NCBI RefSeq assembly: GCF_021295335.1
Contig: NZ_JAIWOT010000001.1
Coordinates: 2,774,501-2,838,500 of the forward strand
Length of the DNA: 64,000 nt
Direction of reading: 5' to 3'
DNA from: Komagataeibacter sp. FNDCF1
Lineage (GTDB): Bacteria; Pseudomonadota; Alphaproteobacteria; Acetobacterales; Acetobacteraceae
Shown here: one piece after another, positions 44,652-53,301 of the stretch
Position numbering within the stretch: position 1 is the stretch's first letter
Layout of the letters: each line of letters opens with the position of its first letter
The notes under the pieces: model-generated
Told to the model about the DNA's origin: nothing
The model's input: only the letters and a program-made list of their open reading frames with translations
The model's database searches: none
Translations under genes and position numbers: made by a program

Positions 44652-45773
44652 ATGCATGAACGGCTGAAGAACCTGCTGCTTTCCATCGCGCGGCGGGGTA
44701 CGTGGCGGCAGGTCGTGCGGATGAACGTCTCGCTCATCCTGTCGGGCATTGTCGCCACCATCATCCATCTGGATGAGCCGGTCTGGGCGCTGATCACATC
44801 GGTCATCGTCATAACCCAGACCCGGCTGACCCAGACGCTCTCCACCGGGCGCGAGCAGATCGTGGGCACGCTGATCGGGGCGGCGGCCGGCATGTCCGCC
44901 ATTGCGCTGGAACAGTGGTGCGCGCTGTCGGTGGGCATGGTGTTCTGGGTCATGCTCATGCCGCTGGCGGTGCTGGTGGCCTTGCGGCCCAAGATGCGGG
45001 TGGCCATTGTCACCCTGATGGTCGTGCTGCTGTTTCCCGCCACGGGGGAACCGTTTTCGAGGCCGCTGCAGCGCATCGCCTCGATCATGACCGGGGTGGT
45101 GGTGTCGTTCGCGGTGTCCTTCTTCGTACTGCGTAACGAGGCGCGGCGCGAAGTGCTGGGCAATGCCGCAAGCCTGCTGCGCCGTCTGGCCGACCTGCTG
45201 ACCGGGGCACTCCACCAGAACCCCGACCATGACGCGCTGGCCACGGTGGACGGGATGTGCCGCTCCCTGCTGCAGGACATGAATGACGGCGTGCAGGAAG
45301 CCGAGGTCGAGCACCCGGCCGGTTCGCTGGCGCGGCATGACCCGCTGGTTGCCCGCCTGCCGGGGCTCCTGCGCCGGATCCGGTCGGACGCCATCTTCAT
45401 AGCCCGCGCCGCCGTGGAGGGCGAAACCGCCCGCACGGGGGACATCCTGGCCCGGGAGCGCGACATGCTGGCCAGCGTGCTGGGCCAGATGGCCACACGC
45501 TGCGACACGCTTGCCACCACCCGGCGGCGGGGCGGCCCGCTGCCCGAGCAGGACATGTGCGATATACTGGACCAGTTGCAGCAGGTGGGGGAACACTGGA
45601 CCCCCGTCATGCGTTTTGCTGTCGGACTGCTGCATGCGGACATGCGGCTTGCCGTGCGCAACATCTGGTCTGATGGGCGTACGGATGATGGTCCGTTCCC
45701 CCTATCGGGGCATCCGCTGCTGGCCGAGGCCGCGTTCGCCCCGGCCGGTTCCGGCCGGCCCATGAAGGAATAG
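44652..45773 (+). CDS. FUSC-family membrane protein (aromatic acid exporter-like)
   Basis: A 373-residue protein with six hydrophobic helices in its first 160 residues (for example NVSLILSGIVATIIHLDEPVWALITSVIVIT) and a cytosolic helical C-terminal half, the layout of FUSC/ArAE family (PET family, YccS/AaeB-like). Half the length of AaeB, so one membrane unit. Substrate unknown. Starts 6 bp after degP and is probably co-transcribed. Confidence 0.85.
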   Translation: MHERLKNLLLSIARRGTWRQVVRMNVSLILSGIVATIIHLDEPVWALITSVIVITQTRLTQTLSTGREQIVGTLIGAAAGMSAIALEQWCALSVGMVFWVMLMPLAVLVALRPKMRVAIVTLMVVLLFPATGEPFSRPLQRIASIMTGVVVSFAVSFFVLRNEARREVLGNAASLLRRLADLLTGALHQNPDHDALATVDGMCRSLLQDMNDGVQEAEVEHPAGSLARHDPLVARLPGLLRRIRSDAIFIARAAVEGETARTGDILARERDMLASVLGQMATRCDTLATTRRRGGPLPEQDMCDILDQLQQVGEHWTPVMRFAVGLLHADMRLAVRNIWSDGRTDDGPFPLSGHPLLAEAAFAPAGSGRPMKE

Positions 45774-45813
45774 GACGGGCGCGGACGCCACCGACACGGA
45801 GTACACAGGCGCC

Positions 45814-47277
45814 ATGCTGAATGAAACAATCCTCCATCATCTTCCCGCTGGCGTGCAGGGACCACGTTACAGACGGGCGGAAGTGGGGCGCGGGATCGTT
45901 CATTTTGGTGTCGGCAACTTCTTTCGCGCGCATGAGGCCTGGTACGTGGACAGATGCCTCGCCCTGCCCGGTCAGTCGGCGTGGGGAATCGTGGGCGTGG
46001 GCCTGAATGGTGGCAGCCGGGGGGAGGCCAAGGCCCGCGAATTCCAGCAGCAGGACTGCCTGTATTCCCTGACGGAAGTCACCGCCGATGGCGCACGCAC
46101 GGTATCCGTTATCGGGGCGCTGCGTGAATACCTGCTGGCCCCGGCGGACCCCGAGGCCGTGCTGCGCCGACTGGCGGACCCCGAAACCCGGATCGTCAGC
46201 ATGACGATTACGGAAGGCGGCTACCATATTGATGAGGAAACCGGCCTGTTCCGTCTGGATGCGCCAGCCGTGCGCGCCGATCTGGACAATCCGCGCCGGC
46301 CCACGACCGTATTCGGCTATGTGGTGGAGGGGCTGCGCCGCCGGCGCGAGGCGGGTATTGCCCCCTTTACCGTGCTGTCCTGCGATAACCTGCGCAGCAA
46401 CGGCCATGTCGCGCATACCGCCTTTGTCAGCTATGCCCGCGCGCTGGATGAAGGGCTGGCCGCCTGGATTGACGCCAATGTCACCTTTCCCTGTTCCATG
46501 GTGGACCGCATCACCCCCGGCGTGGACACGCCAACGCGCAATGCGCTGAATGAAGCCAGCGGGCTGGATGATGACCTGCCCGTGCTGGCGGAGGATTTCA
46601 GCCAGTGGGTGCTGGAGGACAACTTCTGCAATGGCCGCCCCGCGCTGGAAGAAGCGGGGGTGGAATTTGTGGAGGACGTGGCGGGTTACGAGCAGGTGAA
46701 GGTACGTATGCTCAATGCGTCGCATGTCCTGCTGGGCGCGATGGGGCTGCTGCTGGGCTATCGCTACGCGCATGAAACGGTGGAGGACGCGGATCTGGTC
46801 CGCTTCGCCAATGCCTACTGGACACAGGATGCCATGCCGCAGATCGACGCGCCCGCGGGTGTCGATCTTGATGCCTATCGCAGGCGCCTGCTCAGCCGTT
46901 TTTCCAACCGTGCGGTGGCGGATACGCTGCTGCGCATATGCAGCGACGGCGCATCGAAGGTACGGGTGTTCTGGACGGATACCGTGCGCCGCTCACTGAC
47001 CAGCGGGCACGACCTGCAGCGCATTGCCTTCGGCATCGCCGCCTATATGGAAATGCTGCGCGGACAGGATGAAAGGGGGGAGGGCTATACCCCCATCGAA
47101 CCCACGCTGGATGCGGACGAAATGGCGCTTGTCAATGCCAGTGACCCTGCGGCGGCCCTTGCGCTGCCAGCCTTCGATGGCTGGCGTGACATGGACACGA
47201 CCGAACTTGATGCCGCCGTGGTCGCGGCCCGCAGGGCCATTCGTGAACGCGGCGTGCGGGCCAGCCTGCCCACCTGA
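45814..47277 (+). CDS. mannitol 2-dehydrogenase-family polyol dehydrogenase
   Basis: A 487-residue long-chain NAD-dependent polyol dehydrogenase. The N-terminal Rossmann part begins GRGIVHFGVGNFFRAHEAWY; SCDNLRSNG lies at the domain junction. The active site reads KVRMLNASH with Lys296, Asn301 and His304, matching mannitol 2-dehydrogenase of Pseudomonas (Lys295, Asn300, His303). It probably oxidises mannitol or D-arabitol to the ketose; fructuronate and tagaturonate reductases are in the same family. A polyol permease gene lies 6 kb downstream. Confidence 0.92.
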   Translation: MLNETILHHLPAGVQGPRYRRAEVGRGIVHFGVGNFFRAHEAWYVDRCLALPGQSAWGIVGVGLNGGSRGEAKAREFQQQDCLYSLTEVTADGARTVSVIGALREYLLAPADPEAVLRRLADPETRIVSMTITEGGYHIDEETGLFRLDAPAVRADLDNPRRPTTVFGYVVEGLRRRREAGIAPFTVLSCDNLRSNGHVAHTAFVSYARALDEGLAAWIDANVTFPCSMVDRITPGVDTPTRNALNEASGLDDDLPVLAEDFSQWVLEDNFCNGRPALEEAGVEFVEDVAGYEQVKVRMLNASHVLLGAMGLLLGYRYAHETVEDADLVRFANAYWTQDAMPQIDAPAGVDLDAYRRRLLSRFSNRAVADTLLRICSDGASKVRVFWTDTVRRSLTSGHDLQRIAFGIAAYMEMLRGQDERGEGYTPIEPTLDADEMALVNASDPAAALALPAFDGWRDMDTTELDAAVVAARRAIRERGVRASLPT

Positions 47278-47289
47278 TGCGCGCGGCCT

Positions 47290-47868
47290 TCAGGGTGCTG
47301 GTGCGATCGCGCGGCGCATGGCGCGGGCATCCGCGCCATAGGTGGCGATGATGGCGGTCGATATGCCCGGTGTGGGCACGAAGCCCAGATGCGCCCAGAC
47401 CGGTCCCGCGCCCTCCGTTGCCACAAGGGCCAGCCAGTCCATGCCCAGCGCATGCGCGGCCCGTGTCATGATTTGTAATGCGGCCCGCGTGGCCCCACGG
47501 CCGCGCAGCGCGGGCAGGATGGCGATGTCATGAAGGTACCAGCAGTCCGGCCGCCCCGGCAGGTGGTCCAGACAGGTATCCAGCGCCGGCGGGCATGCCA
47601 TCCGCCAGGGGTGGCTGAGCATGTAGCCTCCCACCATATCCCGGGCATCCGGCAGGACCAGGCAGCCTTCGGGGCAGAGCCTGCGGCGTTCATCAAGCAC
47701 GGCTTCCCGTTCGGGGCACAGGGGGTGCAGCCGGGCTGCCAGCGCCACGACCCCGGCCATGTCATCCGCCCGCATCGGGCGCCATGACGGGACGGCGGGC
47801 GCAGCGTCCGTGCAGCCGGTGTGGGATGGAACTGTGGGCATGATAGGAAAATCCGTTCCAGATAACAT
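47290..47868 (-). CDS. GNAT-family N-acetyltransferase
   Basis: A 192-residue protein with a GNAT fold from about residue 28 (SWRPMRADDMAGVVALAARLHP), the acetyl-CoA loop in WYLHDIAILPALRGRGATRAAL (R/Q-x2-G-x-G/A-type RGRGAT), and a C-terminal VWAHLGFVPTPG. Acceptor unknown. GGAAACG lies directly upstream of the ATG at 47868; 47841 is an alternative. It is divergent from the ModE-like gene with 54 bp between. Confidence 0.85.
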   Translation of the reverse strand: MLSGTDFPIMPTVPSHTGCTDAAPAVPSWRPMRADDMAGVVALAARLHPLCPEREAVLDERRRLCPEGCLVLPDARDMVGGYMLSHPWRMACPPALDTCLDHLPGRPDCWYLHDIAILPALRGRGATRAALQIMTRAAHALGMDWLALVATEGAGPVWAHLGFVPTPGISTAIIATYGADARAMRRAIAPAP

Positions 47869-47922
47869 CGTTTCCGGTAGAAGGGGGCAATGGTATAGCT
47901 GCTGGTTGAGGGATGGAACACC

Positions 47923-48267
47923 ATGACGGAAATGCGCCTGACATTACGGCTGGACGCCAATGGCACGCCGCTGCTCGGGCACGGCAAGATCCGCCTGCTG
48001 GAACAGATTGGCGAGACGGGTTCCATTTCCGGCGCGGCCCGGGCCATGGGCATGTCCTACCGGCGGGCCTGGCTTTTGGTTGAATCGATGAATACCGCCT
48101 TCGTGCGCCCGCTGGTGGCGGCCCGTCCCGGTGGTGGGGGCGGGGCCGGCCTTTCGGCGGAAGGGGAGGCGGTATTGCGGCTTTACCGTGAAATCGAGCA
48201 GGCAACCCGGAATGCCGCCCGTGGACCGCTTGAAACCCTGGCGGCCATGTGTTCATCCCCGCCGTGA
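47923..48267 (+). CDS. ModE-type winged-helix regulator (DNA-binding domain only)
   Basis: A 114-residue protein equal to the N-terminal LysR-like winged-helix domain of ModE: GHGKIRLLEQIGETGSISGAARAMGMSYRRAWLLVESMN is the family core, in which ISGAARAMGMSYRRAW is the recognition unit. The molybdate-binding TOBE/DiMOP domains of full ModE are missing. Small ModE-like proteins of this size are common in alphaproteobacteria. No mod or Mo-enzyme genes are nearby, so the target is unknown. A second ATG lies at 47932. Confidence 0.88.
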   Translation: MTEMRLTLRLDANGTPLLGHGKIRLLEQIGETGSISGAARAMGMSYRRAWLLVESMNTAFVRPLVAARPGGGGGAGLSAEGEAVLRLYREIEQATRNAARGPLETLAAMCSSPP

Positions 48268-48378
48268 AAAAACCACGGGCGACCCCGATCGTGGTCATCT
48301 CGATGGTCTGCCTGCCAATAAACAATAATTAATGTGTCATTATATCTAATAAAGAAGAACGAACTGGAGTTTAACTCA

Positions 48379-49902
48379 GTGCTACGACGCGATTTCATGA
48401 AGGCGGGAACAGCCCTGTCGGTCCTGTACGGCGCGGGCATGGCCCCCACACGGTCGGCCCGCGCTGCGCAGAGCGCCAATTTTGATGCCACTACCGTACG
48501 CACGCTGGCGCACCAGCTTTCGCAGCAGGCCTATCAGGCACCTTCCCAGACCTTGCCCGCAGCACTGCGGAACCTGAACTTTGACCAGTACAATTCCATG
48601 ACGTTCCGCTCGGAACAGGCATTGTGGCATGGTGAGAACCTGGGTTTCGATGTCGAATTCTTTCCCCGCGGCTATCTGTACGCCCCCCGGATCGAAATGA
48701 ACGAGGTGATCGACGGCCAGTCCCGTCCCATCGCCTTCAACGCCGACATGTTCACCTATAACGACCCTGCCCTGCGGGTGAACGAGGATATCGGCTTTGC
48801 CGGCCTGCGGCTGCGCGCGCCGATCAACACGCCGGGCGTGATGGAGGAGTTCTGCGTCTTCCTTGGTGCCTCCTATTTCCGTGCCGTGGCCAAGGGGCAG
48901 AATTACGGACTGTCCGCGCGTGGCTTCGCCAATGGCACCGGCAACCCGACGGGGGAGGAGTTCGCCCTGTTCCGCGCCTTCTGGCTGGAAAAGCCCAAGG
49001 CGGGCGTGGACAGCGTGGTCATCCATGCCCTGCTGGACAGCCCGTCGCTGGCCGGTGCGTTCCGTTTCACCATCCGGCCGGGTGAGACGACGGTCTTTGA
49101 TGTCCAGTCGTATCTCTACCCGCGCAAGGCCATTGCCCAGTCCGGTATCGCGCCGCTGACCGGCATGTTCTATTTCGACGCCAATGACCGCACCCGCGTG
49201 GATGACTGGCGCCCCGCAGCCCATGACAGCGAGGGCCTGTCAATGTGGACCGGTAGCGGCCAGCAGCTGTGGCGGCCGCTGCGCAACCCGCGTGACCTGC
49301 AGTTCTCCGCCTTCAGTGACGTGCGGCCGCATGGCTTCGGCCTGATGCAGCGCAAGCGCGCCTTTACCGATTTCGAGGATGTCTCCCTCAACTATGAAAA
49401 GCGGCCGTCCCTGTGGATCGAGCCGATCGGGGACTGGGCTGCGGGTTCGGTGGACCTGGTGGAAATTCCCACCCCCAACGAGGTTAATGACAACATCGTC
49501 GCTTTCTGGCGCCCGCAGGATGCGCTGGAGGCGGGGCATGAATATGTCTTCACCTATCGCATGTACTGGGGATGGGACACGCCATGGCCCACCAGGCTGG
49601 CGCGCATCAATGCCACCCGCGTGGGTGAGTCGACGGATGATTCGCATACCCGTTTCTTTGATCTCGATTTTGTCGGAACACCGTTCGACAAGTTGCCCGA
49701 CAACCCGCATTTCCATCTGCAGTGCCGTACCTCGGCAGGTGAAATCCGCAATGTGGTGGTCGAGCCGGTGCCCCCCATCCATGGCTGGCGCAGCACCTTC
49801 GAATTCGCGCCAGGTGATGCCAAGGTGGCGGAACTGAACTGCGTGCTGGCCGATGACAATGGTCCCGTGTCGGAAGAATGGGTCTACCGATGGACACCGT
49901 AG
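48379..49902 (+). CDS. opgG: OpgG/OpgD-family periplasmic glucan biosynthesis protein, Tat-exported
   Basis: A 507-residue periplasmic protein of the MdoG family, needed to make beta-glucans of the periplasm. I start at GTG 48379 (GGAG 9 bp upstream), which gives MLRRDFMKAGTALSVL: a twin-arginine signal with RRDFMK. The longer frame to 48334 would bury it. Family blocks include FDVEFFPRGYLYAPRIEMNE and the C-terminal beta-sandwich PPIHGWRSTFEFAPGDA. Tat export resembles E. coli OpgD rather than OpgG. The upstream 110 bp is AT-rich. The opgH start lies inside its 3' end. Confidence 0.95.
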   Translation: MLRRDFMKAGTALSVLYGAGMAPTRSARAAQSANFDATTVRTLAHQLSQQAYQAPSQTLPAALRNLNFDQYNSMTFRSEQALWHGENLGFDVEFFPRGYLYAPRIEMNEVIDGQSRPIAFNADMFTYNDPALRVNEDIGFAGLRLRAPINTPGVMEEFCVFLGASYFRAVAKGQNYGLSARGFANGTGNPTGEEFALFRAFWLEKPKAGVDSVVIHALLDSPSLAGAFRFTIRPGETTVFDVQSYLYPRKAIAQSGIAPLTGMFYFDANDRTRVDDWRPAAHDSEGLSMWTGSGQQLWRPLRNPRDLQFSAFSDVRPHGFGLMQRKRAFTDFEDVSLNYEKRPSLWIEPIGDWAAGSVDLVEIPTPNEVNDNIVAFWRPQDALEAGHEYVFTYRMYWGWDTPWPTRLARINATRVGESTDDSHTRFFDLDFVGTPFDKLPDNPHFHLQCRTSAGEIRNVVVEPVPPIHGWRSTFEFAPGDAKVAELNCVLADDNGPVSEEWVYRWTP

Positions 49903-52076
49903 CAGCCAGCGCCCCGCCCGAGCCACCACCTGCGGGCGGTACCGGCGCAGACACGCGGCTGCCGCAGGGCTGGAGCGCGCTGCCCCGTCCTGCCCCGCTG
50001 GACATGCCCGTCCATGCGCTGGAGGAGGCGCCCGATCTGCACGGGCGCAGCCACACGCCCTCTACCGAGTGGCGGCTGATCAGCCTGCGCCGGCTGCTGG
50101 TGATCGGCGGTGCCCTGGCCATGACCGGGGCCGCCGGTTACGAGATGGACCTGGTGTTCAACGCCGTGCAGCGCTCGGTCGCGGGCATGGTGATGCTGGT
50201 GCTGTTCGTGCTGCTGTTCATGTGGATCGCGCTGGCCTTTACCTCTGCCGTGGCGGGGTTCTGTTCCATGCTGGCCGGTGGCGGGCTGGGACTGGGCATT
50301 GCGCGCAGCGGCCCGCTGCCCCGGCTTGCCACCCGCACCGCGCTGCTCATGCCGACCTATAACGAGGACCCCGGCCGCGTCATGGCCGGGCTGCGCGCCA
50401 CCATCGACAGCCTTGCCGCCACCCGGCAGGAGCGCGCGTTTGATGTATTCATCCTGTCCGACACCACCAATCCCGACATATGGGTGGCGGAGGAAGCGGC
50501 CTACATGGCCCTGTGTCGCGCCACCGGCTGGGGCGGGCGGCTGTTCTACCGCAGGCGCGCTGTCAATACCGACCGCAAGGCAGGCAACATAGGCGAGTGG
50601 GTGCGTACCTATGGCGCGGCCTACCAGCAGATGATCACGCTCGATGCCGACAGCGTCATGTCCGGGGATGTGATCGTGCGGCTGACATCGGCCATGGAGC
50701 ACAATCCTGGCGTGGGGCTGATCCAGTCGCTGCCGGTCATCGTGAACGGCCAGACCCTGTTCGCCCGCATGCAGCAGTTCGCCGGCCGCGTGTACGGCCC
50801 GCTGATTGCCCATGGCATTGCATGGTGGCATGGGTCGGAGGGGAATTACTGGGGCCATAACGCGGTCATCCGCACCGCGGCCTTTGCCGAGCAGGCGGGC
50901 ATGCCGCACCTGCCGGGGCGCAAGCCCTTCGGCGGTGCGATCATGAGCCACGACTTCGTGGAGGCAGCCCTGATGCGCCGGGGTGGCTGGGCCATCCACA
51001 TGGTGCCCGCCCTGAGCGGGTCGTATGAGGAAAGCCCGCCCTCGCTGACCGACATCGCCATCCGTGACCGGCGGTGGTGCCAGGGCAATCTCCAGCATGC
51101 CAAGGTGGTCTCCACCCGTGGCCTGCACTGGGTCAGCCGCATGCACATGCTCATGGGCATCGGCTCGTACGTCACGGCGCCGCTGTGGCTGATCTTCCTG
51201 CTGGTGGGTATCGTGGTCTCGCTCCAGAGCCGCTTTTACAAGCCGGAATACTTTGGCGATACCAAGCTGCTCTATCCGCATTGGCCGCATGTTGATCCGG
51301 TACAGGCCGAATACATGTTCATTGGCACCATGGTCGTGCTGCTGGCCCCCAAGATACTGGCCTATGTCCTGCTGCTCATTGACGGCCCGCTGCGCCGTGG
51401 CTGCGGGGGGGCGATCGCGGCAGGGGCGTCCATACTGGTGGAAACGGTGGTGGGCGGCCTGCTGGCTCCCATCGCCATGCTGATCCAGACCGGTGGCGTG
51501 CTGTCGATCCTGCTGGGGCGTGATTCAGGCTGGAATGCCCAGCGGCGTGACGCAGGTGGCCTGCAGGTCATGCAGAACGTGCGGCTGTACATGCTTCATA
51601 CCGTGCTGGGCCTAGCCCTGGCGACGGCGGCATGGAGTGTCTCGCTGCCCCTGTTCTTATGGATGCTGCCGGTCACATTCGGGCTGGTCTGTGCCATTCC
51701 GCTGGCGGTACTGACCGGCAGTGATGCCGTGGGGCAGGCATTCAGGCGCGCCCGCCTGCTGCTGATCCCCGAGGAAACGGCCCCCCCGCCCGTGCTGGCG
51801 GAAGCCATCAGCTATATGCGCCAGATGGCGGGCCACCCCGTGCAGGAGGCCATTGCCGCCCTGCGGACGCGTAGCGGGCTGCTCAGGGTGCATGAGATCA
51901 TGCTGCCACCGCCACGCAGGCCGGGTGATCCGATCAATCCCGCGCTGCTGGTGGGGCTGCTCAAGGTGCGTGAGGCGCCGGATCTGGCCAGCGCCGTGCA
52001 CACGCTCGACCGTGCGGAAAAATCAGCCGTGCTGGGCAGTGCCGAAGGTCTCCGGATACTGGCCGGGCTGCCCTGA
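49890..52076 (+). CDS. opgH: OpgH glucan glucosyltransferase
   Basis: A 728-residue inner-membrane GT2 enzyme that polymerises UDP-glucose into the backbone of osmoregulated periplasmic glucans. Two helices precede the catalytic domain with TALLMPTYNEDPGRVMAGL, LDADSVMSGD (DxD-like) and RDRRWCQGN (the Q/R-x-R-W-type motif), and several helices follow (about 425-625). It overlaps opgG by 13 bp; an ATG at 49878 would add four residues. Forms an operon with opgG and probably a pathway with opgC at 41818. Confidence 0.96.
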   Translation: MDTVAASAPPEPPPAGGTGADTRLPQGWSALPRPAPLDMPVHALEEAPDLHGRSHTPSTEWRLISLRRLLVIGGALAMTGAAGYEMDLVFNAVQRSVAGMVMLVLFVLLFMWIALAFTSAVAGFCSMLAGGGLGLGIARSGPLPRLATRTALLMPTYNEDPGRVMAGLRATIDSLAATRQERAFDVFILSDTTNPDIWVAEEAAYMALCRATGWGGRLFYRRRAVNTDRKAGNIGEWVRTYGAAYQQMITLDADSVMSGDVIVRLTSAMEHNPGVGLIQSLPVIVNGQTLFARMQQFAGRVYGPLIAHGIAWWHGSEGNYWGHNAVIRTAAFAEQAGMPHLPGRKPFGGAIMSHDFVEAALMRRGGWAIHMVPALSGSYEESPPSLTDIAIRDRRWCQGNLQHAKVVSTRGLHWVSRMHMLMGIGSYVTAPLWLIFLLVGIVVSLQSRFYKPEYFGDTKLLYPHWPHVDPVQAEYMFIGTMVVLLAPKILAYVLLLIDGPLRRGCGGAIAAGASILVETVVGGLLAPIAMLIQTGGVLSILLGRDSGWNAQRRDAGGLQVMQNVRLYMLHTVLGLALATAAWSVSLPLFLWMLPVTFGLVCAIPLAVLTGSDAVGQAFRRARLLLIPEETAPPPVLAEAISYMRQMAGHPVQEAIAALRTRSGLLRVHEIMLPPPRRPGDPINPALLVGLLKVREAPDLASAVHTLDRAEKSAVLGSAEGLRILAGLP

Positions 52077-52094
52077 CGGGCGGGCGGCAGGCAA

Positions 52095-52547
52095 TCAGTC
52101 GGAGGCCGTGCCCTGCGGGGGGGTGGCCATCTCCTCGCCCTCATCCGACCCGTCAACGGTCATGATCGCATCCAGCGCATCGCACAGCTTTTTCTGGTTG
52201 GCGCTGGCCAGCGGGCCGGGGTTGGCGCACAGCTTTGCCGCGTCGGGCACGCAGGATTCGGTCGCGTCCTCGTAATCCGATTCCATCACGTCATGCGCCA
52301 GGGACAGGTTGGGGTTGTGCGCCTGGTCGCTGGCGTCCTCGATCACCTTTTCCATCTTGTGCATGTCATCAAGCTTGTCGAGACAGGCCTTGCTGGCCAG
52401 ATCCGGCTTGAGACGCAGCACATCCATCGCGCGCTGCACCTTCTGCGTGGCCAGGCTCTGGCCATGGGCCGTGGTGCAGGACAGTGCGGGCGAGAGCAGC
52501 AGTGCGGCCGGCAATGCGGCAAGGCGTAGAGACAGCTTGATGTTCAC
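52095..52547 (-). CDS. small secreted protein with four cysteines
   Basis: A 150-residue protein starting GTG at 52547 (GGAACG upstream). The signal peptide MNIKLSLRLAALPAALLLSP runs to about TTAHG. The mature, acidic, helical part has exactly four Cys (SKACL, ESCVP, KLCAN, KLCDA), enough for two disulfides. I recognise no family. It converges on opgH with only 18 bp between the stops. The open frame continues upstream to 52772 through the AT-rich spacer without support. Confidence 0.6.
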   Translation of the reverse strand: MNIKLSLRLAALPAALLLSPALSCTTAHGQSLATQKVQRAMDVLRLKPDLASKACLDKLDDMHKMEKVIEDASDQAHNPNLSLAHDVMESDYEDATESCVPDAAKLCANPGPLASANQKKLCDALDAIMTVDGSDEGEEMATPPQGTASD

Positions 52548-53301
52548 CGTAAGCGTTCCGTTTGTCCATGCCCCGGCATGGGGAAATACCGCAGGCAATG
52601 CCTGACCCGCACGCGCGTGCGGTCCCGACCGGGCGGGAAAGGCGGGAGGCCGACTATGGCAGGAACCACCGCCGCGCGAAAGATGGCCCGCCGGACAATG
52701 CATATTCAGTATGCATAAAAATATGTTCTGAAAAGTCATTATATAATCATGGAAAAATCGGAATCTCAGCAAAATTTTGAAAATTCCCTTACATTCACGC
52801 AGGTTTTTTAGTATAGATTATCCCAGCTGAATATATTTTTGGTGTTCTGGCGGAGGTTGGAAACTATCCTATCACTGTGAAATGGTTCGTTATCACAACG
52901 ATTCTGTATATCTAGCCAAATTCTGGTCTTTCCGGCGACGAGAGATCACGTGATCGTGCCCTTTTTCGGATGCGCGCATGTGTTTTGTCACCGAATTGTT
53001 TTGCAAGTCGTGCCGCAAGGTACGTTTTCCTGCCGGATTGACGACTTCTGGCCGGTAGCACGTCTGATGGAAGCAGGTTTGCCAGGCATGATGCGCTGGC
53101 GTTTTGGCGCTGGGGCCACTGCAGCTTCCATATTCCGCGACCGGTCCGGGCGATTGCACGCCCGACCCTGTTGAAACTGAGGTTCCGCACTGGTGTTTCC
53201 GGAAAGCCGGACTGTGCGGACGCAGCCTGCATCGACGCTCCGCAATGAGGTGGAGCCCCTCAACTTCGTGTCGGCTGCCTGTGAAAGAGGAGACTCTCCC
53301 C
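52548..53301. other. 754-bp intergenic region with an AT-rich core
   Basis: Between the divergent secreted-protein gene and polyol permease. About 52690-52930 is much more AT-rich than the surroundings. It contains the palindrome ATGCATA-TTCAG-TATGCAT at 52698-52716 and TCGTT-ATCAC-AACGA near 52888-52902, both possible operator sites. The right half (52930-53280) regains high GC but shows no frame with family resemblance. Probably promoters and regulator sites; a degraded gene is possible. Confidence 0.55.

Noticed and set aside
52548-52772. Extension of the small secreted protein by 75 codons into the AT-rich spacer
   Set aside because: The extension has no signal for translation and would bury a good signal peptide; the GTG at 52547 has a ribosome-binding site.
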